From assembly GCA_021639925.1 (NCBI GenBank), contig JAJXEL010000071.1, positions 1 to 9,995 on the forward strand: a stretch of 9,995 nt of DNA, given 5' to 3'. Numbering within the stretch: the stretch's first letter is position 1; each line of letters starts with the position of its first letter. Below, piece by piece: positions 1-6,089 of this stretch. Under the pieces are notes generated by a model. The model saw nothing but the letters and a program-made list of their open reading frames with translations, ran no database searches and was not told the origin of the DNA. The position numbers and the translations under genes were made by a program. The DNA comes from Alphaproteobacteria bacterium (lineage in GTDB: Bacteria > Pseudomonadota > Alphaproteobacteria > CAAGCB01 > CAG-977).

Positions 1-467
1 TTCATCAGCACATGAAAAACCGCCGCCCTATCCATAACGTCACGGTACACGGCGCGCATATAGGGCTTTTTCTTCATCAGATTGCCCAGCATGACCGGCG
101 GATAACCGTGCATCATCATAATAACGGGAATATCATGATCCTGTTTATACAGCACGTTCACCAGATCAACCATAAAATAGCAAATAATAACGTCCGGCTT
201 TTCTGCGGCGATTACTTTTTTAAAACGCGCCGTCGGCCGAAACAGCTTGCCGCGCAAAAAACGGTAAAGGTTAAAGAACGGATTGTTCGTTTTGGCGTTC
301 AGGTTAATAAATTGAACGCCGTCGTCCAGCGTCACGCCGCTGCCCTGCTTTTTATAACTGTCGCAAACGACGGTTACATCAAACCCGATACGATGCAAAG
401 AATTGACAAACTGCGCTAAAAACTTTGTATTCAGGACATTTCTGTCCTTGACAACCATGACCTTCAT
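1..467 (-). CDS. Glycosyltransferase family 4-like protein, N-terminal part (runs off the left edge)
   Basis: Read on the - strand from the ATG at 467-465, an open frame of 155 codons continues to the window edge without a stop, so the C-terminal half is missing. The start is supported by a good purine-rich ribosome site (GAAAGGCGG) just upstream. The protein opens MKVMVVKDRN and has the alternating strand/helix pattern of a GT-B N-terminal Rossmann domain: a first strand at about 2-6, a second strand VTVVCDS at 31-37, 'KPDVIICYF' at 90-98 and 'PVIMMMHGYP' at 114-123. The last two resemble the strand and the H-G loop before the acceptor site in GT4 enzymes. The donor-binding C-terminal domain, with the usual E-x7-E motif, would lie outside the window, so sugar specificity cannot be judged. 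The divergent neighbour is a nucleotide-sugar epimerase/dehydratase, which fits LPS, capsule or O-antigen synthesis at the cytoplasmic face. The family call is moderately sure; the exact role is unknown. Confidence 0.75.
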   Translation of the reverse strand, partial: MKVMVVKDRNVLNTKFLAQFVNSLHRIGFDVTVVCDSYKKQGSGVTLDDGVQFINLNAKTNNPFFNLYRFLRGKLFRPTARFKKVIAAEKPDVIICYFMVDLVNVLYKQDHDIPVIMMMHGYPPVMLGNLMKKKPYMRAVYRDVMDRAAVFHVLM

Positions 468-514
468 TTTGCCGCCTTTCGGAATCAGGACAAAAACCGC
501 TTTTATTTTTTATG

Positions 515-536
515 TTTTAGAGTAACTTAACTAAAA
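515..536. promoter_or_regulatory. Possible operator: inverted repeat in the divergent intergenic region
   Basis: The 96-bp gap between the two divergent polysaccharide genes is AT-rich and must hold both promoters. It contains a 6-bp inverted repeat, TTTTAG at 515-520 and CTAAAA at 531-536, separated by 10 bp, a geometry that a dimeric regulator could use. No convincing -35/-10 pair could be chosen on either strand. Arms this short and AT-rich can arise by chance. Confidence 0.2.
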
Positions 537-563
537 GATCAAATCAAAACAAAAGGACAGCGA

Positions 564-1463
564 ATGAACGTTTTAGTGACAGGCGGCGCGGGATTTATCG
601 GATCGCATACGGTTGACAGGCTGGCGGGCCTGGGGTTTGACGTGGCCGTCATTGACAGAAACGAACCGAAATACAAAAACGATCAGGCCGTTTATTATCG
701 GCTGGATTTAAATGATCCGGCCATATCCGGCGTTTTTGAAAAACATAACTTTGATTACGTCATTCACCTGGCGGCGCAGGCGTCCGTCGCCGTATCGGTC
801 GCCGATCCCGTCCGCGACGCTTTGGATAACGTTATGGCTTCCGTGCGCGTGATCGAACTGTGTAAAAAACATCATGTCAAAAAAATCGTCGTATCGTCCA
901 GCGCCGCTTTGTACGCCGCGCCGCAATACCTGCCGGTCGACGAAAAACACCCCGTCAGCTTTTTATCGCCTTATGCCGTTTCAAAACATACGATGGAAGA
1001 ATACGTCAAACTGTCGGGGCTGGATTATATTATTTTCCGCTATGCCAACGTTTACGGCCCCCGTCAGGACCCGCACGGCGAAGCGGGAGTCGTTTCAATC
1101 TTTATTGAAAAAATGATCAAAAACCTGCCGTTGGAAATCCACGGCGACGGCGAACAGACGCGCGATTTCGTTTATGTCGCAGACGTTGCCGAAATGAACT
1201 GTCGCGCTTTGACGTCACAGGGAAAAAACATGACGCTGAACGTATCGACAAACACGCAGACCAGCGTCAATGCTTTGTTCGCATTGATCGGCGAAAATAC
1301 AAACTACACGCTGCCGCCGCGGCGTTCGCCGGCGCGTGCGGGCGATATCAGGCACAGCGTTTTAAATAACGCTTTGGCCGCCGAAGCGCTGGGATTTGCG
1401 CCCGAAACGACACTACGCCTGGGGCTGGCCGAAACCGTCCGTTTTTTTAAAAGCCACATTTAG
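564..1463 (+). CDS. NAD-dependent epimerase/dehydratase (UDP-sugar 4-epimerase-like, extended SDR)
   Basis: The 299-residue protein is an extended short-chain dehydrogenase/reductase, the family that interconverts nucleotide sugars (UDP-glucose 4-epimerase, dTDP-glucose dehydratase and relatives) in the cytosol. Visible signatures are the NAD-binding loop GGAGFIGS at 7-14, an acidic residue D31 closing the second strand, the conserved DL at 48-49, 'HLAAQ' at 68-72, the catalytic serine region SSS at 111-113, the catalytic pair Y137-x3-K141, and 'GDGEQTRDFVYVADVA' at 194-209. The Ser-to-Tyr spacing (about 25) matches GalE-type enzymes, and the length is normal for the family. The 'YGPRQDP' segment (164-170) is typical of UDP-glucose/GlcNAc epimerases, but substrate cannot be fixed from sequence alone. 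The start is supported by an AAAGGA ribosome site. It is transcribed divergently from a glycosyltransferase, which suggests it supplies an activated sugar for a surface glycan. No clear terminator follows. Confidence 0.88.
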   Translation: MNVLVTGGAGFIGSHTVDRLAGLGFDVAVIDRNEPKYKNDQAVYYRLDLNDPAISGVFEKHNFDYVIHLAAQASVAVSVADPVRDALDNVMASVRVIELCKKHHVKKIVVSSSAALYAAPQYLPVDEKHPVSFLSPYAVSKHTMEEYVKLSGLDYIIFRYANVYGPRQDPHGEAGVVSIFIEKMIKNLPLEIHGDGEQTRDFVYVADVAEMNCRALTSQGKNMTLNVSTNTQTSVNALFALIGENTNYTLPPRRSPARAGDIRHSVLNNALAAEALGFAPETTLRLGLAETVRFFKSHI

Positions 1464-1494
1464 CCGTATCCCGGCCCCCTGACATATTTTTTAA

Positions 1495-1522
1495 TTGCGC
1501 TTCGCCCGCTTTTCTTTAAAAT
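1495..1522 (+). promoter_or_regulatory. Putative sigma70-type promoter for the flavoprotein-rhodanese pair
   Basis: TTGCGC at 1495-1500 and TAAAAT at 1517-1522 are 16 bp apart, placing a start near 1529 and a leader of about 20 nt before the ATG at 1552. An imperfect inverted repeat (1508-1519 against 1525-1535, one bulged C) overlaps the -10 box and could be an operator. The -35 match is only partial. Confidence 0.4.
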
Positions 1523-1551
1523 GATTAAAAAAAGCGAAAAGGATCAATGCG

Positions 1552-3150
1552 ATGAAAGTTATTATTATCGGCGGAGGCGCCGGCGGGTCAAGCTGCGCCG
1601 CCAGGTTAAGGCGTTTGGACGATTCGGCAGAAATTACCGTTTTTGAAAAGACAAAAGAAACGTCTATCGCCAGCTGCGGTCTTCCTTATTATATCGGAAA
1701 TGTCATTGCCGAACGCGACAAGATGCAGGTCGCCGCGCCAGATTTATTCAAAAACCTGTTCAATATTGATCTGAAAACCGAATGTGAGGTCACAGCCGTC
1801 AATCCTGAAAAAAAGACCGTTACAACGGCGGACGGCAGCGAACACCCTTATGACAAACTGGTCATTTCCGGCGGGGCGAAACCGTTTATCCCGCCGATTG
1901 ACGGTTTGGAAAAGTTACCCTGCTTTGTTGTCAAACATTTGTCCGATGCCGATAAAATCAAAGATTTCATCAAAACCGGAACCGTTAAAACCGCAGTTGT
2001 CATCGGCGGCGGTTTCATCGGCGTCGAAGTCGCAGAAAACCTGAATCACGCGGGAATAAAAACGGCTTTGGTCGAATTATCGGATCAGATCCTGACGCCT
2101 TTGGATCATGACATGGCCTGCCCCGTACAGCAAAAGATGACAGATCAAGGCGTTGATTTGTACCTGTCCGACGGATTAAAAGAAATAACCGAAACCGGTC
2201 TGATTTTAAATTCCGGTAAACACATTCCGGCCGACATGGTTGTTTTGGCGATCGGCGTTCGCCCCGACACGGACTTTTTAAAACAAAGCGGAATTGCCTT
2301 GACAGATCGCGGGGCTATCCTGACCAACGAATTTATGCAGACAAACTTTCCCGACATTTATGCCTGCGGGGACAATGCGGCCGTATCTGATTTTGTTTCC
2401 GGCCAAAGCGTTATGATTGCTCTGGCCGGTCCGGCAAACCGTCAGGGGCGGCTGATTGCCGATCATATCGCGGGCAAACCGTACCCTTACAAAGCGACGC
2501 AGGGAACGGGCATTGTCAAAGTTTTCAATCTGGCCGCCGCCTTTACGGGAAACAACGAAAAACAGCTGCAGCGTTTAAATATTCCTTATGAAAAAATGGT
2601 TATTACTTCGGCTTCCCATGCCGGATATTATCCCGACGCGCAAGAGCTGACTTTGAAGGTATTATATGACAAAGACGGTAAAATTCTGGGCGCGCAGGCC
2701 GTCGGCACCCAAGGCGTCGATAAACGCATTGATGTGATTGCCACTGTCATGCGTTTAAACGGAACGGCGCAAGACCTGCGGGACGCCGAATTATGCTATG
2801 CCCCGCCCTATTCTTCGGCAAAGGATCCCGTTAACATGATCGGCATGGCGATTGAAAACGCCCGCGAAGGACTGGTTGCGCCGTGCTTTGGGACGGATTT
2901 TGCGGATATGTTTGTTTTAGACGTCCGCCCCGCCGAAATGTACCAGGCCGGCCATATTGACGGCGCGGTTAACATTCCTGCCGCGCAGATCAGAAAACGC
3001 CTGGACGAATTGCCGCGCGACAAAACGATTATGGTTCATTGCGTCAAAGGCTATACCAGCTATGTCGTCGCCCGTATTTTGATGCAAAACGGCTTTAAAA
3101 ATGTTCTCAGCTATGCCGGCGGGTGGTCTTATTACAAAAAACAGCAATAA
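1552..3150 (+). CDS. CoA-disulfide reductase-like flavoprotein with C-terminal rhodanese domain (CoADR-RHD)
   Basis: A 532-residue two-domain protein. Residues 1 to about 440 form a pyridine nucleotide-disulfide oxidoreductase: FAD loop GGGAGGSSCA at 7-16, the single active-site cysteine in 'SCGLPYYIG' (C42, as in CoA disulfide reductases, not a CxxxxC pair), NAD(P)H loop GGGFIGVE at 152-159, and the second FAD motif 'IYACGDNAA' at 269-277. The dimer-interface stretch 'YAPPYSSAKDPVNMIG' at 416-431 is strongly conserved in CoADR and Npsr-type enzymes. Residues about 450-532 are a rhodanese domain ('LDVRP', 'GHIDGAVNIP', candidate C497). Known relatives reduce CoA disulfide, CoA persulfide or polysulfide with NAD(P)H in the cytosol, with the rhodanese domain handling sulfane sulfur. 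Its loop here is C-V-K-G-Y-T, lacking the arginine expected five residues after the cysteine. The next gene, 13 nt downstream, is another rhodanese protein. The start has a GAAAAGGA ribosome site. The family is certain; the substrate is not. Confidence 0.93.
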   Translation: MKVIIIGGGAGGSSCAARLRRLDDSAEITVFEKTKETSIASCGLPYYIGNVIAERDKMQVAAPDLFKNLFNIDLKTECEVTAVNPEKKTVTTADGSEHPYDKLVISGGAKPFIPPIDGLEKLPCFVVKHLSDADKIKDFIKTGTVKTAVVIGGGFIGVEVAENLNHAGIKTALVELSDQILTPLDHDMACPVQQKMTDQGVDLYLSDGLKEITETGLILNSGKHIPADMVVLAIGVRPDTDFLKQSGIALTDRGAILTNEFMQTNFPDIYACGDNAAVSDFVSGQSVMIALAGPANRQGRLIADHIAGKPYPYKATQGTGIVKVFNLAAAFTGNNEKQLQRLNIPYEKMVITSASHAGYYPDAQELTLKVLYDKDGKILGAQAVGTQGVDKRIDVIATVMRLNGTAQDLRDAELCYAPPYSSAKDPVNMIGMAIENAREGLVAPCFGTDFADMFVLDVRPAEMYQAGHIDGAVNIPAAQIRKRLDELPRDKTIMVHCVKGYTSYVVARILMQNGFKNVLSYAGGWSYYKKQQ

Positions 3151-3163
3151 AGGAAGAAATCCG

Positions 3164-3682
3164 ATGGCAGACGAGCTTTACAAAAACCAAGTCGATCTGA
3201 GCGACGTTCCCGATAACGCCGTTATCGTAGACGTCAGAAACGGCAGCGAACATTCGGACATGGCGTTAAAACGCAAACATTATTTTGTCGAACTGCCCCG
3301 TTTTGACGCGGCGGCGTTTATTAAAAACCATGGTTTAACCGGCGAAACCGTTTACGTTTTATGCCAAAGCGGAAAAAGGGCTTCCGCTGCCGCCCGGAAA
3401 CTGGAAGAAGCCGGGTATAAAAATGTCGCGATTATCAAAGGCGGCATGAACGCCGTCAGCCAAAACACGGACGCCGTTGCAAAACGTTCCGTGATTTCGA
3501 TCGAACGCCAGGTCAGAATAATCGCGGGATCGCTTGTTTTGGCCGGCAGTATTTTGTCTTTGACGCTAACGCCGCTGGGATCCGTTCTTTCGGGGCTGAT
3601 CGGCTGCGGCCTGTTGTTCGCGGGACTGACAAATTCATGCGCCATGGCCGTTGTTTTATCAAAAATGCCGTGGAATAAATAA
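3164..3682 (+). CDS. YgaP-like membrane rhodanese (rhodanese domain plus DUF2892-type two-helix tail)
   Basis: The chosen start is the ATG at 3164, 13 nt after the upstream stop, with AGGAAG eight nucleotides ahead of it. It gives 172 residues; an earlier in-frame ATG at 3101 would lie inside the upstream gene. Residues about 10-100 form a compact rhodanese domain with 'VIVDVRNGSEH' (20-30) and the sulfur-accepting loop C67-Q-S-G-K-R72, a canonical CxxxxR loop. Residues 114-172 begin 'ERQVRIIAGSLVLAGS' and hold two hydrophobic segments (about 118-135 and 139-158), then end 'SKMPWNK', the pattern of the DUF2892 membrane tail of E. coli YgaP, an inner-membrane sulfurtransferase. The central part between VDVR and the active-site loop is short, without the usual GHI-x-GA-x-NIP strand. 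It probably forms an operon with the preceding flavoprotein, suggesting a shared role in sulfane-sulfur or thiol metabolism at the membrane. Family call firm; physiological role inferred. Confidence 0.88.
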   Translation: MADELYKNQVDLSDVPDNAVIVDVRNGSEHSDMALKRKHYFVELPRFDAAAFIKNHGLTGETVYVLCQSGKRASAAARKLEEAGYKNVAIIKGGMNAVSQNTDAVAKRSVISIERQVRIIAGSLVLAGSILSLTLTPLGSVLSGLIGCGLLFAGLTNSCAMAVVLSKMPWNK

Positions 3683-3717
3683 AGTGAAAGCTGATTTGAA
3701 AATAAAATATTTTTTGC

Positions 3718-3746
3718 TTGCACAGCGGAAATAATTCTTATATCTT
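3718..3746 (+). promoter_or_regulatory. Putative promoter of the tRNA-Thr gene
   Basis: TTGCAC at 3718-3723 and TATCTT at 3741-3746 are separated by exactly 17 bp and would start transcription a few bases ahead of the tRNA 5' end at 3759. The 76-bp gap between the rhodanese gene and the tRNA is otherwise AT-rich, with no clear terminator. The -10 box is imperfect; an overlapping TTATAT at 3738-3743 paired with TTGCTT at 3714-3719 (18 bp) is an alternative. Confidence 0.45.
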
Positions 3747-3758
3747 TCCGCTTGCGCC

Positions 3759-3833
<75 letters not shown>

Positions 3834-3841
3834 TTTAAAAG

Positions 3842-3873
3842 CCTTGTGTTCTGCCGGATACAAGGATTTTTTT
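3842..3873 (+). terminator. Intrinsic terminator after tRNA-Thr
   Basis: CCTTGT at 3842-3847 pairs with ACAAGG at 3860-3865 around a 12-nt loop, followed after one A by a run of seven T. Flanking A and T runs can extend the stem beyond a G-A mismatch. It sits 8 nt after the tRNA CCA end, the expected place. The stem is short, so efficiency may be moderate. Confidence 0.7.
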
Positions 3874-3928
3874 ATTTTAATTCGAAATCGGCGATTGTCT
3901 TTTAAAATTGCATCAGGGAGTTATGAAA

Positions 3929-4087
3929 ATGTCTGATTCCAAATCCCGGCAGAACAAGCTGGAAAAACAGGCGGAAATGCTGCGCCACAACCTGACCCTG
4001 CGCAAAAGGCAGATTGAAGAACGCGAACGGCTGAAAGAAAAAAAATCCGGCGAAAAACAGCTAAATCCGCCCGAAGAAGGGAAATGA
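3929..4087 (+). CDS. Small charged, probably coiled-coil protein upstream of murA
   Basis: A 52-residue open frame beginning MSDSKSRQNK. I chose the ATG at 3929 because AGGGAG (3915-3920) lies 8 nt ahead of it; the in-frame ATG at 3923 is only 2 nt from that site and would add just two residues (MK). The sequence is rich in Lys, Arg, Glu and Gln. The stretch 'AEMLRHNLTLRKRQIEERER' (about residues 13-32) should form one continuous amphipathic or coiled-coil helix, and the tail (PPEEGK) is disordered. There is no signal peptide, membrane segment or cysteine. Short proteins of this look, with a helix around 'LRxNLxxRK', recur beside murA in alphaproteobacteria as far as I recall, usually annotated as hypothetical. 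It ends 66 nt before murA with no terminator between, so co-transcription is likely. Function unknown. Confidence 0.7.
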   Translation: MSDSKSRQNKLEKQAEMLRHNLTLRKRQIEERERLKEKKSGEKQLNPPEEGK

Positions 4088-4153
4088 CTTGCTCTGCCGG
4101 CCCGAGTAGATTAAAAAGATCTGTGTTTTAGCTGTACTTTATAAGGTAACCGA

Positions 4154-5431
4154 ATGGATCGTATTCGTATTATCGGCGGCGCCGCGTTAAACGGCAAAAT
4201 TAAAATCAGCGGCGCAAAAAACGCGGCTTTGCCGTTAATGGCCGCCAGCCTGTTGTCCGCAGAAACGCTGACGCTGACAAACCTGCCTCATCTGGCGGAC
4301 ATCATGACAATGACAAACCTGCTGGCCCAGCACGGGGTAAAGCTGACTTTGACGGATTTGGACGGCGGGGCTTTGTGTTTTGACGCGTCCAATATTTTCA
4401 ACCTGAAAGCGCCGTATGAAATCGTGCGGAAAATGCGGGCGTCCATTTTGGTCTTAGGACCTTTGCTGGCGCGGTTCGGCAAAGCGAAAGTTTCTTTGCC
4501 CGGCGGCTGCGCCATCGGGACGCGGCCGGTTGACCTGCACTTGTCCGCTTTGGAAAAAATGGGCGCGGAAATCAGGATCAAAGAAGGATATATCATCGCC
4601 TTTACCAACAAAAAACGGTTAAAAGGAACGGAAATCCTGTTTCCGAAAGTCACCGTCGGCGGAACGGAAAATATTTTAATGGCCGCGACTTTGGCCGAAG
4701 GGCGCACCGTCATTAAAAATGCCGCCCGCGAACCGGAAATTACCGACCTGGCAGAATGCCTGATCAAAATGGGCGCAAAAATTCAGGGATTGGGAACCGA
4801 TACGCTGATTATCGACGGGGTAGACAAGCTGCATGCCGCCGTTCACAAAGTCATCGCCGACAGAATCGAAGCGGCGTCTTATGCCATAGCGGCCGCGATT
4901 ACGCGCGGCAAAATCGAAATTGTCGACGCGCCGCTGAACATCATGGCGGCCGTTGCCCATGTCCTGACCGATATCGGGGTAACGATTACGGAAACGGAAA
5001 ACGGATTTGTTTCCGATGCGTCCGACGCTTACCTGATCGGCACGGACGTTATGACCGAACCGTATCCCGGTTTTCCGACCGACGTTCAGGCGCAGCTGAC
5101 GGCTTTGCTGACGACGGTCAGCGGCGCTTCGCTGATTACGGAATCCATTTTTGAAAACCGGTTTATGCATGTCCCCGAACTGGCGCGCATGGGGGCGAAT
5201 ATTAATGTGCACGGCGTATCGTCGGCGATTGTCCGCGGCGTGCCGCATTTATCCGGGGCCGAAGTCATGGCAACGGATCTGCGCGCGTCTATGGGGTTGA
5301 TTTTGGCCGGATTGGCTGCTGAGGGCGAAACAATCGTCAACCGCGTTTACCATTTGGACCGGGGATATGAACATCTGGAAGAAAAGCTGTCTTCCTGCGG
5401 GGCGCGCATCGAACGTTTGCACGGGGAATAA
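4154..5431 (+). CDS. murA: UDP-N-acetylglucosamine 1-carboxyvinyltransferase
   Basis: The 425-residue enzyme transfers enolpyruvate from phosphoenolpyruvate to UDP-GlcNAc, the first committed step of peptidoglycan precursor synthesis in the cytosol. It has the normal length and the six-fold repeated inside-out barrel pattern of the EPSP-synthase family. Key residues are visible: K22-N23 in 'GAKNAALP', the catalytic cysteine C119 in 'LPGGCAIGTRPVDLH', D310 in 'YPGFPTDVQAQ' (the general base, D305 in E. coli), R377 in 'DLRAS' and R403 in 'YHLDRGYEHLEEKL'. Because C119 is cysteine rather than aspartate, the enzyme should be of the fosfomycin-sensitive type. The start has AAGGTAAC upstream. The gene ends 1 nt before hisG, so the two are translationally close and surely one transcript; the murA/his pairing is characteristic of alphaproteobacteria. 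Base and codon use match the neighbours. Confidence 0.98.
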   Translation: MDRIRIIGGAALNGKIKISGAKNAALPLMAASLLSAETLTLTNLPHLADIMTMTNLLAQHGVKLTLTDLDGGALCFDASNIFNLKAPYEIVRKMRASILVLGPLLARFGKAKVSLPGGCAIGTRPVDLHLSALEKMGAEIRIKEGYIIAFTNKKRLKGTEILFPKVTVGGTENILMAATLAEGRTVIKNAAREPEITDLAECLIKMGAKIQGLGTDTLIIDGVDKLHAAVHKVIADRIEAASYAIAAAITRGKIEIVDAPLNIMAAVAHVLTDIGVTITETENGFVSDASDAYLIGTDVMTEPYPGFPTDVQAQLTALLTTVSGASLITESIFENRFMHVPELARMGANINVHGVSSAIVRGVPHLSGAEVMATDLRASMGLILAGLAAEGETIVNRVYHLDRGYEHLEEKLSSCGARIERLHGE

Positions 5432-5432
5432 A

Positions 5433-6089
5433 ATGCCGAAACTGATTATTGCTCTGCCCAAAGGGCGGATTTTAGAAGAAACCATTCCTTTTTTTAACGC
5501 TGTCGGCATAAAACCCGAGGCCGCTTTTTTTGACAAAGATTCTCGTCTGCTGCGTTTTAAAACGAATCTGGACGATGTCGAATTGATCCGCGTGCGCAGT
5601 TTTGACGTTGCGACTTTTGTGGCTTTCGGGGCCGCGCAGCTGGGCGTCTGCGGCAACGACGTTCTGGCTGAATTTGATTATCCCGAAATTTACGCGCCGA
5701 TAGATCTGGGAATCGGAAAATGCCGCATGTCTGCCGCGGCCCCCGCGGGATATGCGCAAGACGATCTGGCGCGCGCGGGGCATGTCCGCGTTGCGACAAA
5801 ATATCCGAACATCACCAAAAAATATTATCAGTCCAAAGGCATTCAGGCGGAATGCGTCAAGTTGTCCGGCGCAATGGAACTGGCCCCGACGATCGGTTTG
5901 TGCCACAGGATTGTCGACGTTGTTTCTTCGGGCGCGACGTTAAAAGCCAACGGACTGATCGAAATAGACCACATTCTGGACGTTTCCGCGCGGCTGATTG
6001 TCAACCGGACGGCGTTTAAGACCAGAACCACCGAACTGACCGGCTGGCTGGATAAATTTAAAGGAGCTCTTGATGACTTTAACGCTTGA
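5433..6089 (+). CDS. hisG: ATP phosphoribosyltransferase, short form (HisG-S)
   Basis: HisG condenses ATP with PRPP to phosphoribosyl-ATP, the first and feedback-regulated step of histidine synthesis. The start is the ATG at 5433, 1 nt after the murA stop, with GGGGA at the end of murA as ribosome site; a longer in-frame start at 5367 would overlap murA by 65 nt and add 22 residues unlike HisG. The 218-residue product begins 'MPKLIIALPKGRILEET'. It contains 'GVCGNDVL' (71-78), 'RVATKYPN' (119-126) and the PRPP-binding loop 'DVVSSGATLKANGL' (162-175). It stops after the catalytic domains and lacks the roughly 80-residue C-terminal regulatory domain of the long form. Short HisG proteins are active and histidine-sensitive only in complex with HisZ, a histidyl-tRNA-synthetase paralogue, which is not in this window. 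It overlaps hisD by 17 nt. Confidence 0.97.
   Translation: MPKLIIALPKGRILEETIPFFNAVGIKPEAAFFDKDSRLLRFKTNLDDVELIRVRSFDVATFVAFGAAQLGVCGNDVLAEFDYPEIYAPIDLGIGKCRMSAAAPAGYAQDDLARAGHVRVATKYPNITKKYYQSKGIQAECVKLSGAMELAPTIGLCHRIVDVVSSGATLKANGLIEIDHILDVSARLIVNRTAFKTRTTELTGWLDKFKGALDDFNA

Noticed and set aside
12..419. 135-codon + strand open frame at the left edge
   Set aside because: It lies opposite the glycosyltransferase frame on the - strand, which has a ribosome site and a recognisable fold pattern; the + strand product is His/Asn-rich and matches nothing.
3101..3163. Earlier start for the YgaP-like gene
   Set aside because: It would overlap the preceding gene by 50 nt and add 21 residues unlike the family; the ATG at 3164 has AGGAAG at proper distance.
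4288..5248. Long - strand open frames (159 and 190 codons) antisense to murA
   Set aside because: murA is complete with all catalytic residues; the antisense products are Arg/Gln/Asn-rich shadows without ribosome sites or motifs.
5367..5432. Earlier start for hisG inside murA
   Set aside because: The extra 22 residues are not HisG-like, and the ATG at 5433 gives the canonical HisG N-terminus.
6070..6072. TTG start for hisD
   Set aside because: The ATG immediately after it is better spaced from AAGGAG (6 nt against 3 nt).
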